Source: Gallionellales bacterium GWA2_54_124 (lineage in GTDB: Bacteria > Pseudomonadota > Gammaproteobacteria > Burkholderiales > Gallionellaceae). From it: a stretch of DNA of 64,000 nucleotides. Both the position numbers and the translations under genes were made by a program. Each line of letters starts with the position of its first letter. Within the stretch, counting starts at the first letter, position 1. Under the pieces are notes generated by a model, which was not told the origin of the DNA, ran no database searches, and saw only the letters and a program-made list of their open reading frames with translations. The DNA lies in contig MGWO01000007.1 of NCBI GenBank assembly GCA_001801025.1, positions 930,001 to 994,000 on the forward strand, written 5' to 3'. Shown piece by piece: positions 8,702-19,910 of this stretch.

Positions 8702-11700
8702 ATGCTGGAATCATTAATACGCGCAGCGCTCAAGCAGCGGCTGGTGCTGGTCGTGGTGGCCGTCTGTCTGGTCGTGTTCGGGCTGGATGCGACGCGAAAA
8801 TTGTCGGTAGATGCGTTTCCCGATGTGACCAATGTGCAGGTGCAGATCGCAACGGTGGCGCAAGGCCGCTCGCCTGAAGAAGTCGAACGTTTCGTCACCG
8901 TGCCGATGGAAATGGCGATGACCGGCCTGCCCGGTCTAGAGGAGATGCGTTCGCTCAATAAACCGGGTTTGTCGCTGATTACACTGGTGTTTACCGATGC
9001 CACTGATGTGTACTTCGCGCGTCAGCTGGTCATGGAGCGGCTGATCGAGGCTGCCGGTCGCATGCCACAGGGTGTGTCCCCGACGCTGGGGCCGCTGTCA
9101 ACCGGATTGGGTGAAGTGTACCAGTACACGCTGGATTTGCCGGATGACGGGAATAAGGTGTTGTCTGTTGAGGAGCTGACCCGCCGCCGCATCGCGCAGG
9201 ACTGGGTCGTCAGGCCGCTGTTGCGCGGCATTCCCGGTGTGGCGGAAATTAACTCCCAGGGCGGTTACGTCAAACAATATCAGGCGCTGGTCAATCCGGA
9301 CCGGATGCGTCACTACAAAGTCACGCTGACCGATGTCTATCAGGCGCTGGCACGCAACAATGCCAATGCGGGCGGCGGGGTGCTGCCTCACTATGCCGAG
9401 CAGTATCTGATCCGCGGTATCGGTCTGATCAAGGATCTCGATGATATCCGCAGCATCGTGCTCAAAGAGCAGGACGGCGTGCCTGTGTTTGTGAAAGATG
9501 TGGCCGATGTATCCATCGGGCATGAAGTTCGCTACGGTGCGCTGCTCAAAAATGGCGTCACCGAGTCGGTAGGCGGCATTGTCATGATGATGCGTGCCGG
9601 CAACGCCAAAGAGGTGGTGTCGCGGGTCAAAGAGCGGGTCAAGGAGATCAACGACAAGGGTATGCTGCCTGATGGTCTGAAGATCGTGCCGTATTATGAC
9701 CGTAGTGAGCTGGTGGATGCGGCGCTGGGTACGGTGGTGAAGGTGCTGATTGAAGGCGTGGTACTGGTCATCATCGTATTGTTCCTGTTTTTGGGCGACG
9801 TGCGCTCATCGCTGGTGGTGGTGGCAAGTCTGGTGTTGACGCCGCTGGTCACTTTCATGGTGATGAATCATTATGGTTTATCAGCCAATCTGATGTCACT
9901 CGGGGGGCTTGCAATTGCCACCGGGCTGATCGTGGATGGCTCGGTCGTGGTGGTGGAGAATGCTTTTCAGCGACTGGCTGAAAATAAGGGCCGGGGGCTT
10001 AGCCGGGTGCGGGTGGTGCTCGATGCGGCCACTGAAGTGGGCACGCCGGTGATCTTCGGGGTATCTATCATTATTCTGGTGTTCTTACCGTTGATGACGC
10101 TGCAAGGCATGGAGGGCAAGATGTTTGCGCCGCTGGCTTTTACCATCGCCATCGCCTTGTTTGTCTCTCTGATTCTGGCGCTTACCCTCACGCCGGTACT
10201 CTGCTCTTATTTGCTGGTCGGTAAAGACGAGCACGATACGCGTCTGGTCGCGCTGGCCAAAAAGCCCTATTTGCGCTTGCTGGACTGGACCATGGATAAT
10301 GGCCGTAAGACTATCATGGCCGCATCGGCGCTGTTTGTTGTGGCGCTCTTGATATTACCTTTGCTGGGCACCGCTTTTATCCCCGAGATGAAGGAAGGTT
10401 CGATTGTGCCGGGGATCAACCGCGTGCCGAATATTTCGCTTGAGGAATCCATCAAGCTCGAAATGGAAGCGATGCGGCTTGTGATGCAGGTGCCGGGCGT
10501 AAAGTCTGCCGTTTCAGGCGTCGGGCGCGGTGAGAGTCCTGCCGACTCGCAAGGTCAGAATGAGTCGACGCCGATCGTCAGTCTCAAGCCGCGCAGCGAG
10601 TGGCCTAAAGGCTGGAATCAGGATGACATTGCGGCCGCGATACGGGAAAAACTGATAACCTTGCCGGGGGTGCAGATCGTTATGGCGCAGCCGATTTCAG
10701 ACCGGGTGGACGAGATGGTGACAGGCGTGCGTTCTGACGTGGCGATCAAGCTGTTTGGCGATGATTTGGAACTGCTCAAACAAAAGGCCGATGCCATTGC
10801 CAAAGTGGCAGGCTCAGTCAAAGGTGCGCAGGAACTCAAGGTGGAACGGGTGACCGGGCAGCAGTATCTGTCGATTGAGATCGACCGTCAGGCCATCGCC
10901 CGTCACGGCATCAACGTCTCGGATATCAACGATGTGATTGAATCGGCGATAGGCGGGAGAATCTCGACCGAAATTTATGAGGGCGAGCGTCGCTTCGGCG
11001 CGGTCGTGCGTTTGCCGGAGGCATTTCGCGGCGATGTGGCCACTATACGCAGTCTGTTGGTGATGTCTCCGAATGGTGCGCTGGTGGCGCTGGAAAATCT
11101 GGCCCAGATCAGTGTGGCCGATGGTCCGGCTCAGATTAGTCGTGAAAAAGGCAAACGCCGTATCGTGATCGGGGTCAATGTGAAGGACCGGGATCTGGGC
11201 AGTTTCGTGACCGAGTTGCAGCAGGCGGTGGATAGCAAAATCAAGCTGCCTGACGGTTATTATCTGGAGTGGGGCGGACAATTTCAGAATATGGAGCGTG
11301 CCATGGGGCATCTGAAAATTATCGTGCCCGTGACGGTTGCGGCGATTTTCTTCCTGTTGTTTTTGCTATTTGGTTCGCTGCGATATGCTGCTTTGATCAT
11401 TCTGGTGCTGCCCTTCGCATCGATCGGCGGCGTGGTGGCCTTGTTTATCACCGGCGAATATTTGTCAGTGCCGGCATCGGTCGGTTTCATCGCGTTGTGG
11501 GGCATCGCAGTACTCAACGGTGTGGTGCTGGTATCTTATATTCGCAGTTTGCGCGATGAAGGAATGAGTCAGACGGCAGCCGTCGTGCAGGGCTGTCGCC
11601 AGCGTTTTCGTCCGGTGCTGATGACTGCAACCGTGGCGATGCTGGGCCTGATCCCCATGTTGTTTGCCAGCGGACCGGGTTCTGAAGTGCAGCGTCCTCT

Positions 11701-11803
11701 GGCGATCGTTGTGATCGGCGGACTGATTACCTCCACCTTGCTGACACTGGTGGTGCTGCCTACGTTGTATAAATGGTTTGAAGAGAAGCCGGTCGAGGCC
11801 TAG
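8702..11803 (+). CDS. HME-RND heavy-metal efflux pump, CzcA/CusA family
   Basis: A 1033-residue inner-membrane proton/cation antiporter, the motor of a tripartite efflux system. It has the RND layout: TM1 after a short cytoplasmic N-terminus, a first periplasmic domain (VDAFPDVTNVQVQI, family-typical), TM2-6, a second large periplasmic domain and TM8-12. In TM4 the motif ATGLIVDGSVVVVEN holds the Asp and Glu used for proton relay in HME pumps. This segment is closer to divalent-cation pumps (CzcA-like IVDGxVVVVEN) than to the Met-lined CusA for Cu/Ag, but I do not assign a metal. A PII-like gene follows after 9 bases. Confidence 0.93.
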   Translation: MLESLIRAALKQRLVLVVVAVCLVVFGLDATRKLSVDAFPDVTNVQVQIATVAQGRSPEEVERFVTVPMEMAMTGLPGLEEMRSLNKPGLSLITLVFTDATDVYFARQLVMERLIEAAGRMPQGVSPTLGPLSTGLGEVYQYTLDLPDDGNKVLSVEELTRRRIAQDWVVRPLLRGIPGVAEINSQGGYVKQYQALVNPDRMRHYKVTLTDVYQALARNNANAGGGVLPHYAEQYLIRGIGLIKDLDDIRSIVLKEQDGVPVFVKDVADVSIGHEVRYGALLKNGVTESVGGIVMMMRAGNAKEVVSRVKERVKEINDKGMLPDGLKIVPYYDRSELVDAALGTVVKVLIEGVVLVIIVLFLFLGDVRSSLVVVASLVLTPLVTFMVMNHYGLSANLMSLGGLAIATGLIVDGSVVVVENAFQRLAENKGRGLSRVRVVLDAATEVGTPVIFGVSIIILVFLPLMTLQGMEGKMFAPLAFTIAIALFVSLILALTLTPVLCSYLLVGKDEHDTRLVALAKKPYLRLLDWTMDNGRKTIMAASALFVVALLILPLLGTAFIPEMKEGSIVPGINRVPNISLEESIKLEMEAMRLVMQVPGVKSAVSGVGRGESPADSQGQNESTPIVSLKPRSEWPKGWNQDDIAAAIREKLITLPGVQIVMAQPISDRVDEMVTGVRSDVAIKLFGDDLELLKQKADAIAKVAGSVKGAQELKVERVTGQQYLSIEIDRQAIARHGINVSDINDVIESAIGGRISTEIYEGERRFGAVVRLPEAFRGDVATIRSLLVMSPNGALVALENLAQISVADGPAQISREKGKRRIVIGVNVKDRDLGSFVTELQQAVDSKIKLPDGYYLEWGGQFQNMERAMGHLKIIVPVTVAAIFFLLFLLFGSLRYAALIILVLPFASIGGVVALFITGEYLSVPASVGFIALWGIAVLNGVVLVSYIRSLRDEGMSQTAAVVQGCRQRFRPVLMTATVAMLGLIPMLFASGPGSEVQRPLAIVVIGGLITSTLLTLVVLPTLYKWFEEKPVEA

Positions 11804-11812
11804 GAGAACAAA

Positions 11813-12145
11813 ATGAAAGAAATTAAAGCAATCGTGCGGCCCGCAAAACTGCATAAAATACGTGATGCGTTCCGGCTGCTGCCGGGTTTTCCCGGTATGA
11901 ATATTTCAAATGTGGAAGGATGCAGCGCGCATTCGGGCATCGAGCAGAGTGACTCGCTGAAAAACGAGTTGACTGACTTTACCAAAAAGCTGCGTATTGA
12001 AATTATTGCTCCCGATGAGATGCTTGATGAGATTTTGGCTATCATTCACCGCACTGCGCATACGGGGCAGACAGGGGACGGCGTGTTATGGGTAACCGAT
12101 GTGCAGACGTTTACGAGATTGTGTACGCTGCCCGTTCAAGAGTAG
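11813..12145 (+). CDS. PII-like signalling protein linked to cation efflux
   Basis: A 110-residue protein of the PII fold. The N-terminus MKEIKAIVRPAKL and the B-loop-like motif HTGQTGDGVLWV (TGxxGDG, binds nucleotide phosphates in PII) are clear. The T-loop region is replaced by a different sequence (around SAHSGIEQSD) with no Tyr at the usual uridylylation place, so it is a PII-like protein and not GlnB/GlnK. A strong ribosome-binding site, AGGAGAA, precedes the ATG at 11813. Such proteins are found at the end of HME-RND operons and presumably modulate the pump in response to nucleotides or metal. That role is inferred from context. Confidence 0.8.
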   Translation: MKEIKAIVRPAKLHKIRDAFRLLPGFPGMNISNVEGCSAHSGIEQSDSLKNELTDFTKKLRIEIIAPDEMLDEILAIIHRTAHTGQTGDGVLWVTDVQTFTRLCTLPVQE

Positions 12146-12216
12146 CATGGGCAGATTAACAACGGGCGTTGCACTCGTCTCGGACGGATCAGCACTTATG
12201 ATGGGCAGGACTTGTT

Positions 12217-13293
12217 ATGAATACGCTTAAGTCCGAATGGCCTGTCGCCATTGCCTTGGTGATGCTGGCGTTAGGTTTTACGCTGGAACACGCCGCGGTC
12301 GAGCAGGGCGGAGTGCTGTTGTGGGCTGCCTTGCTGGCCATATTAGCCGCGATCATCGGCGTTGCGTTTCGCATTGCTCACCATGCAGAAGTACTTGCGC
12401 TGCGCTTAGGTGAACCTTATGGCACGCTGATCCTGACGCTTGCTGCTGTCTCGGTGGAAGTAGTGATCCTGATCGTTTTGCTGCAAGGGGCGCCGAATCC
12501 GACGCTGACTCGCGATACCGTGTTTGCCGCGATCATGTTCGATATCAACGGCATACTGGGGCTCGCGGCGATTGCCGGCGGTCTGAGACACGGCAGCGCC
12601 CGCTACAATGTGGATTCGGCCAATTCCTTCATCGCCATGCTGCTGGTTGCGATCGGAATTGGCATGTTTATCCCGGATTTTGTGCCGGAAGCGAAATGGA
12701 TGGGATACTCCGTTTTTTCTATCGTCATGATGGTCGTGATGTATGCCGCCTTTCTTCGCCTGCAGACAGTTGAACATCGCCGCTTTTTCGAATATTCGAC
12801 CCAGCTGGAAGAAGAAGTGCAGGACAGGCTCAAGAGTCCGAATAGCCTGCATGTTGCTCTGATGCTGGGGGCGATTGTGCTGGTGGGTCTGCTCTCAGAG
12901 GGATTGTCCGTACTGCTTGATGCAGGGCTCGCCGGCAGTGGTTTGCCTCGTGCGATTCCTGCCGTGCTGGTCGCCTTGATTTCTGCCAGTCCTGAGATAT
13001 TGACCGCGCTGAAGGCTGCCCAGCAAAATCGTATGCAGACTACCGTCAATATAGCGCTGGGCGCCTCATTGGCAACGGTGCTGTTGACGCTGCCTGTGCT
13101 CGAGGGCATTGCGCTATTCAACGGAGAGCGAATCGATTTAGCACTCACGCCGGTGCAGGGCGGTATGCTGCTGCTCACCTTTCTGACCGTTATGAACAAC
13201 CTGCACGACGGCGAAACCAATGCCATCGAAGGTATCAGCCATTTCGCTCTGTTTTGTGCTTTCATCGCGCTGGTGATGACGGGCGTGTTGTGA
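12217..13293 (+). CDS. Calcium/sodium:proton antiporter, ChaA family (CaCA superfamily)
   Basis: A 358-residue integral membrane protein with about 11 hydrophobic segments in two inverted halves. The two alpha repeats carry the acidic signature residues: VSVEVVILIV in the first half and ISASPEILTALKAA in the second, both typical of ChaA-type cation/proton exchangers. A cytoplasmic loop (about 185-205, EEEVQDRLKSPN) separates the halves. It stands 71 bases after the PII-like gene and 31 bases before the response regulator on the same strand, so it could be part of a larger cation-homeostasis transcription unit. The ion (Ca2+, Na+ or K+) is not determined. Confidence 0.85.
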   Translation: MNTLKSEWPVAIALVMLALGFTLEHAAVEQGGVLLWAALLAILAAIIGVAFRIAHHAEVLALRLGEPYGTLILTLAAVSVEVVILIVLLQGAPNPTLTRDTVFAAIMFDINGILGLAAIAGGLRHGSARYNVDSANSFIAMLLVAIGIGMFIPDFVPEAKWMGYSVFSIVMMVVMYAAFLRLQTVEHRRFFEYSTQLEEEVQDRLKSPNSLHVALMLGAIVLVGLLSEGLSVLLDAGLAGSGLPRAIPAVLVALISASPEILTALKAAQQNRMQTTVNIALGASLATVLLTLPVLEGIALFNGERIDLALTPVQGGMLLLTFLTVMNNLHDGETNAIEGISHFALFCAFIALVMTGVL

Positions 13294-13324
13294 CGAAATT
13301 TTAAAACTAATTCACGAAATTGTT

Positions 13325-13990
13325 ATGCATTTACTTCTCGTAGAAGATGACCCGGTGCTGGCCAATGGTCTGATGCACGCGCTGCAGTTGGCCGGTTTTA
13401 CGGTGACCCATGAGGCAAACGGTCAGCGCGCAGATCATTTGTTGACTGTGAAACGCTTTGATCTGCTGATACTCGATCTGGGGTTGCCGGATATGGATGG
13501 CTCCGAAATTCTTTCCCGATTACGCCAGCGCGGCAATGTAATGCCGGTGTTGCTCTTGACAGCTCGCAACAGTCTGACTGACCGGGTTCACGGGCTCGAT
13601 GGCGGTGCGGATGATTATCTGGCCAAGCCCTTCGATTTGCAGGAGCTGGAGGCACGCATCAGGGCATTGTTGAGGCGCAGTCAGCCTGTTGGCCATGCCC
13701 GGCTGGAAGTGGCGGGATTGTGTCTGGATTTGGAGGGGCAATGCGCCACGCTCAATCATGTACCGCTTGATTTGCTCGCACGTGAACTGAACTTGTTGAA
13801 AATACTGATGCAGCAGGCCGGTCGTGTAATCAGCAAAGACGTTCTGTGCGAACAGCTTTCCTCTGCAGGGGAGGAAATCAGCAGCAATGCAGTTGAGGTC
13901 TATGTGCATCGCCTGCGCAAAAAAATTGAGAGTGGAGGGGTCAGTATCCTCACTTTGCGCGGTTTGGGGTACATGCTAGAGTTGCCGTGA
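13325..13990 (+). CDS. OmpR-family response regulator
   Basis: A 221-residue two-domain regulator. The receiver domain (1-115) has the acidic pocket LVEDDP, the phosphoacceptor Asp51 in ILDLGLPDMDG, the Thr switch in LLLTARN and the Lys in AKPFD. The C-terminal winged helix (about 125-221) ends RLRKKIESGG...LRGLGYMLE, typical of OmpR/PhoB and closest in style to TctD/QseB. It overlaps the downstream histidine kinase by 4 bases (13987-13990), so the two are translationally coupled. The signal is unknown; the position after metal and cation transport genes suggests control of those genes. Confidence 0.92.
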   Translation: MHLLLVEDDPVLANGLMHALQLAGFTVTHEANGQRADHLLTVKRFDLLILDLGLPDMDGSEILSRLRQRGNVMPVLLLTARNSLTDRVHGLDGGADDYLAKPFDLQELEARIRALLRRSQPVGHARLEVAGLCLDLEGQCATLNHVPLDLLARELNLLKILMQQAGRVISKDVLCEQLSSAGEEISSNAVEVYVHRLRKKIESGGVSILTLRGLGYMLELP

Positions 13991-15393
13991 ACGGATATCG
14001 CAATTGGATTAAAACGGTCAGCCTACGCCATCGCTTGCTGTGGAGTGTGTTGCTGCCGATGTTGATACTGCTGGTCATTAACATCGCGGTCGTCAGCAAA
14101 ATGGGGTACGACAGTGCGACGCGCAGGCACGACCATTTTTTGCAGGATGTCAGTGCTAAATTGCTGGAGCAGTTAAATGTCAAGCAGGGGAATGTGGGGT
14201 TTAGCGACCGTAACGTAAGCATTCTGACGGAAGATAAAAAAGATGAGGTTCACTATTTTTTTCGCGGCGTGCAGAGTAACTTTCGGTTCGGTTATGCCGA
14301 TTTGCCGGAGCCGACGGAAATGCTCAGTGAAGATCCAATCTATTATTTCGACACCTACAGAGACAAACCGGTACGCATGATGGCCGTGATCATGCCGCAG
14401 GCCGATGAACATGCGGAGCCTGTTGTGATGGTGGTGGCAAAAACGCTGGTGCTTTATCATGAACGAGCACGAGAGTGGATTTGGCGCGTGCTGCCAGCTC
14501 ATTTGATTCTGATGGGACTTTCTGCTGTGCTGGTCTGGTGGGGGGTGGGACGGGGCTTGCGGCCTTTGCTCGACTTGCGCGATGAGATAACCTGCCGTTC
14601 TTCACTGGATTTGCATCCTTTGCCGGAGCAGCAAATCATTTTTGAGGTCAGGCCGCTGATCCACAGTTTCAATGAATTGATGGCGCGTCTGGATGTGTCA
14701 TTAAATTCACAACGGCGTTTTATTACAAATGCAGCTCATCAGTTGCGCACACCGCTGAGCGGTTTTAAGGCGCAGGCCGAGTTGATCATGGGCATGGATA
14801 ATGTCGATGAGATACATTACACGATGCAGCAGTTGCATATCGCCGCCGATCAGGCAGGTCGTATGATCAGCCAGTTGCTGGTGCTGGCCAGTTCAGAGCC
14901 GGGCGCGCAAACGCAGGAGAGTTTTTCCCGGCTGAATCTGGTGGGGCTGGCGCGCAGCATCACGCAATCCTGGGTGCCGCGTTCTCTGAAGCGTCATATC
15001 GATCTGGGACTGGAGAGCGATGAGAGCGATATTGTCGTGACGGGGAGCGCCTTGCTGATGGGTGAGATGCTAGGCAACCTGATCGATAATGCGTTGCGCT
15101 ACAGCCATTACAGCGGCCGGGTGACGGTGCGGATCACCCGCAATGAAGATAAGGTCTACCTCGAGGTGGAAGACAATGGTCCGGGTATTGCGGTGTGTGA
15201 ACGCGAGCGCATATTCGAGCGATTTTATCGCGTGCCGGGTACGCTGCAGGATGGCTGCGGGTTAGGGTTATCTATCGTCCGCGAAATTGCTCATCGTCAT
15301 CGGGCTGAGGTTTATGCACTGTCAGGTTCTAATGGTCAGGGGACGTTGATGAGGATCGTCTTTGAAGGGCAAGGCGTCGAGGCGGCCGTTTAA
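13987..15393 (+). CDS. Sensor histidine kinase, TctE/QseC-like
   Basis: A 468-residue membrane kinase paired with the preceding regulator. TM1 spans about 14-36, then a periplasmic sensor domain of about 125 residues, TM2 at about 165-188, a HAMP-like linker, and HisKA with the phosphoacceptor His251 in AAHQLRTPLSG. The ATPase domain has the N-box NLIDNALRY, DNGPGIA and GCGLGLSIV. The start is a GTG at 13987 inside the overlap with the regulator's stop. Regulation by a periplasmic cue, perhaps metal or cation stress given the neighbours, is inferred. Confidence 0.9.
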   Translation: MNGYRNWIKTVSLRHRLLWSVLLPMLILLVINIAVVSKMGYDSATRRHDHFLQDVSAKLLEQLNVKQGNVGFSDRNVSILTEDKKDEVHYFFRGVQSNFRFGYADLPEPTEMLSEDPIYYFDTYRDKPVRMMAVIMPQADEHAEPVVMVVAKTLVLYHERAREWIWRVLPAHLILMGLSAVLVWWGVGRGLRPLLDLRDEITCRSSLDLHPLPEQQIIFEVRPLIHSFNELMARLDVSLNSQRRFITNAAHQLRTPLSGFKAQAELIMGMDNVDEIHYTMQQLHIAADQAGRMISQLLVLASSEPGAQTQESFSRLNLVGLARSITQSWVPRSLKRHIDLGLESDESDIVVTGSALLMGEMLGNLIDNALRYSHYSGRVTVRITRNEDKVYLEVEDNGPGIAVCERERIFERFYRVPGTLQDGCGLGLSIVREIAHRHRAEVYALSGSNGQGTLMRIVFEGQGVEAAV

Positions 15394-15908
15394 AGTGTCC
15401 GCAAGTTGTTTTTGAGCAGAATGATGACCGCACCGTCGCCGCCCAGATTAGGCGGGGCAAGGCAATAAGCCAGTACCTGAGGATGCTGCGTCAGCCAATT
15501 GCGGGTCAGCGCGCGCAGCACTGCTTCCCCTCCCGGACTGTTGGTGCCCTTACCGTGAATGATCAGTACATGACGAAACTGCTGTTGTGTTGCCGAAAAA
15601 ATAAAGTGTTGCAACAGAACCCGCGCTGTTTCAATCGGGCTGCCGTGCAGATCGAGACTGTCTTCGATACTGCTGCGCCGTAGTTTACGCAGCATCATGC
15701 GCGATAAGCCATTGGCGAGATAGGTTTCCGCTGACGGCTGAGCTGCATAGTCGGACAGGGTGTCGACCATTTTAGGGACGTTGCGTGTACTGCGCACCCG
15801 GGTTTGAACGGCAGGTTTTGCTTGAGTCGCGCGGTTTTGCTCAGCCAGCGGCGTCACATGGCCTACGACCGAGCGGAACAAAATGCCATCCTCAACGGTT
15901 GCGTTCAT
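15390..15908 (-). CDS. Smr-domain protein (SmrA-like)
   Basis: A 172-residue protein with a disordered, Lys/Arg/Gln-containing N-terminal half and a C-terminal Smr domain. The domain shows the DLHG motif (SLDLHGSPIETAR, about residues 84-96) and the HGKG motif (LIIHGKGTNSPGGEAVLR, about 115-132). Smr domains, also found at the end of MutS2, bind or nick branched nucleic acids and have been linked to ribosome rescue. The stand-alone role is not settled. It converges with the histidine kinase, with a 4-base overlap of the 3' ends, and lies 11 bases after trxB on the same strand's downstream side. Confidence 0.87.
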   Translation of the reverse strand: MNATVEDGILFRSVVGHVTPLAEQNRATQAKPAVQTRVRSTRNVPKMVDTLSDYAAQPSAETYLANGLSRMMLRKLRRSSIEDSLDLHGSPIETARVLLQHFIFSATQQQFRHVLIIHGKGTNSPGGEAVLRALTRNWLTQHPQVLAYCLAPPNLGGDGAVIILLKNNLRTL

Positions 15909-15919
15909 GACGCTACGTG

Positions 15920-17941
<2,022 letters not shown>

Positions 17942-17945
<4 letters not shown>

Positions 17946-18442
17946 TTATTGACGGCGAGCTGTTTGCTGGGGGTGATGCGGCGGGCGCCGTTGTATCGGG
18001 CGCGCCAGTACTTTTCATTCAGGCTGGTAATCATGATCGCTTTGCCGGTTTTAGGCGAATGAACGAAGCGGTTTTCGCCGATAAAAATGCCGACATGGGA
18101 ATTCGCGCTGCGTGTGGTGTTGAAGAACACCAGATCTCCGGGTCTTAACTGGGCCGCGTCTAACGGCGTGCCGATGCGACCCATTTCAGCGCTGGTGCGC
18201 GGCAGATTCAGCCCGAGGGAGTTCTGGAACACGAATTGCACAAAACCGCTGCAGTCGAAACCGTTGCTTCGCGAAGCACCGCCGTACTGGTAGGGTGTAT
18301 CGTGCAGACTCATCGCATAGATGGCCAGATTGCTCATCTGCGCTTCATCATTATAGGTCGCTTGTGGCGCGGCTGTATGAACCGGTGCCGTGCCGCAGGC
18401 GCTCAGCAGCAATAATGCAAAAAGTGTGGCTGGATATTTCAT
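17942..18442 (-). CDS. NlpC/P60 family lipoprotein (murein DL-endopeptidase, NlpC/Spr-like)
   Basis: A peptidoglycan peptide-cleaving cysteine peptidase of the NlpC/P60 family. From the ATG at 18442 it is 166 residues: a lipoprotein signal peptide with lipobox LLSAC, then the catalytic domain. The nucleophile Cys is in SNGFDCSGFVQFVF, the His in RSANSHVGIFIGENRFVHS, with the third polar residue in that same HS stretch. The frame stays open to a TTG at 18451, but the ATG gives the standard signal peptide. It is divergent from the secretin-like gene, with about 50 bases between starts, and convergent with mltB. Confidence 0.9.
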
Positions 18443-18489
18443 GGACAACAATTTACGGTAGAGTAGCCGAACTTGTAAAGGGGAAAAAA

Positions 18490-19281
18490 ATGAAAAGACG
18501 AATTATGCTGTTGTTAGCCGTGCTGTTTAGCGTGTCAGTGCATGCCAGCGAGCTGGAAATCATTAATCTTAAGCACCGCACGGCTGAAGAACTGATACCG
18601 GTGATCCGGCCTTTGCTCGACAAGGACGAAATGGTCAGCGGCATGAACTACCAGCTTGTTTTGCGCGCATCCTCCCATAACATTACACAGATTAAACGTC
18701 TGCTCGAGGGACTGGACACGATGCCGCGCCGTTTGAAAATCACCGTGATGCAGAATGTCGACAGCGATACGGCATCCCGCTTAATGGCACTGTCGGGCAG
18801 CGTGGGAGGGCGTATCAGTCTGGGACAGGAAGGCACGGCCAGAATCATCAGCACCCGGTCGCTTGAAGACGATAAGAAAACGCAGCAGCTGCAGGTGCTG
18901 GAGGGTAACCGGGCTCTGGTGCGCAGCGGCCAGACTGTACCGGTTCCTCAGCGACAGGTCGTACAAACCCCCTGGGGTGCGCAGGTGACAGAAACGACGC
19001 AGTACCGTGATGTTGCCAGTGGATTTTATGTGTTGCCGCGCATACAGGGAGACCGTGTGACGCTGGAAATCAGCACGCAGAATGACGCGGTAGCACCGAA
19101 TCAGAATACGGCGCGCATACAAAATACGAACAGCACCGTATCGGGGCGCTTAGGTGTATGGATCAGTCTGGGCGGCACGGAGCAGCAGCACAGTACAGAT
19201 GATTCGACGATCACCTCGCGTAGCACCTCCAGACTCAATGAAGCGCGCACCGTGCTGATCAAGGTCGAAGAAGTCGATTAG
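18490..19281 (+). CDS. Secretin-like (GspD/PilQ N-domain type) secreted protein
   Basis: From the ATG at 18490, preceded by AAAGGGG, the product is 263 residues with a signal peptide (about 1-19, ending VHAS). The N-terminal part, ELEIINLKHRTAEELIPVIRPLL, resembles the N0/N1 domains of type II secretins, and the C-terminal half resembles a short secretin beta region (TQYRDVASGFYVLPRIQGDRVTLEIS). At 263 residues it is far shorter than a real secretin (about 600-750), so it is unlikely to form the outer-membrane channel alone. Proteins of this type occur as stand-alone genes in Betaproteobacteria; their role is not known. The open frame extends to 18295 but would overlap the NlpC gene. Confidence 0.7.
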   Translation: MKRRIMLLLAVLFSVSVHASELEIINLKHRTAEELIPVIRPLLDKDEMVSGMNYQLVLRASSHNITQIKRLLEGLDTMPRRLKITVMQNVDSDTASRLMALSGSVGGRISLGQEGTARIISTRSLEDDKKTQQLQVLEGNRALVRSGQTVPVPQRQVVQTPWGAQVTETTQYRDVASGFYVLPRIQGDRVTLEISTQNDAVAPNQNTARIQNTNSTVSGRLGVWISLGGTEQQHSTDDSTITSRSTSRLNEARTVLIKVEEVD

Positions 19282-19856
19282 GGGCGTGTTGATTCGGTAA
19301 ATTTTGCGCCACGGCGCTCGCTCATTTTTCGACCAAGCAGCATGATCTGTTGTGTGCTTAACAGGCGCGCTGCCATCGGCAGCAGTTGTGCATTTTCGAT
19401 CGCAATATGATCGGTGTGGCGGGTAATAAAATTTTCGATCAGCGCACTGTCGACAGAGGTTTCATGACCTGCGACGACTTGCAGCAGCACGGGGCGCAGC
19501 GCAGTCCACGCGCTTAGCATCTCCTCGTGTTCGGCAAGCAGGCAGGCCAGCAAGCCGGTATCGGTATCGGAGCAGGTGAGCAGCGCGGGGAACAAATTTT
19601 CTTCCTCATCCTGATGGTGAAATTGCCCTGCGCTGTCAAAGTAGCGCAGTATCCCTGATGCGGCTTGCTGGGTCTGTGTGTTACATCCGTTTTTCCTGAG
19701 GTGTGTGTCCAGCTTTTTCAGCGTGGCGCATTGTTGCAATATCTTGTCATGGCAGGCGCGTAGCATCTGTAGCGGGTCGTCAAAGCCGGGGGCGGCCTGA
19801 AATGCGTTCAAAGAAATCATGTTCCTGATCGTTGCGAGGTAAAGATGGGAAATCAT
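19278..19856 (-). CDS. Hemerythrin HHE-domain protein
   Basis: A 192-residue all-helical protein with the hemerythrin-like His/Glu pattern that binds a di-iron centre: an N-terminal ACHDKIL helix, FHHQDEEENLFPALL in the second helix, LLAEHEEMLSAW in the third and FITRHTDHIAIENAQLLPMA in the fourth. These proteins sense or store O2, NO or iron. An internal ATG 12 codons in (19820) is an equally good start and would remove the MISHLYLATIRN stretch. It converges on the secretin-like gene with a 4-base overlap. Which small molecule it serves is not visible. Confidence 0.82.
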   Translation of the reverse strand: MISHLYLATIRNMISLNAFQAAPGFDDPLQMLRACHDKILQQCATLKKLDTHLRKNGCNTQTQQAASGILRYFDSAGQFHHQDEEENLFPALLTCSDTDTGLLACLLAEHEEMLSAWTALRPVLLQVVAGHETSVDSALIENFITRHTDHIAIENAQLLPMAARLLSTQQIMLLGRKMSERRGAKFTESTRP

Positions 19857-19910
19857 CTTATCAGCAAAGCGGCGGAGTCTGTCAAAAGTGCTTGATGTGC
19901 GAGCATCCGT

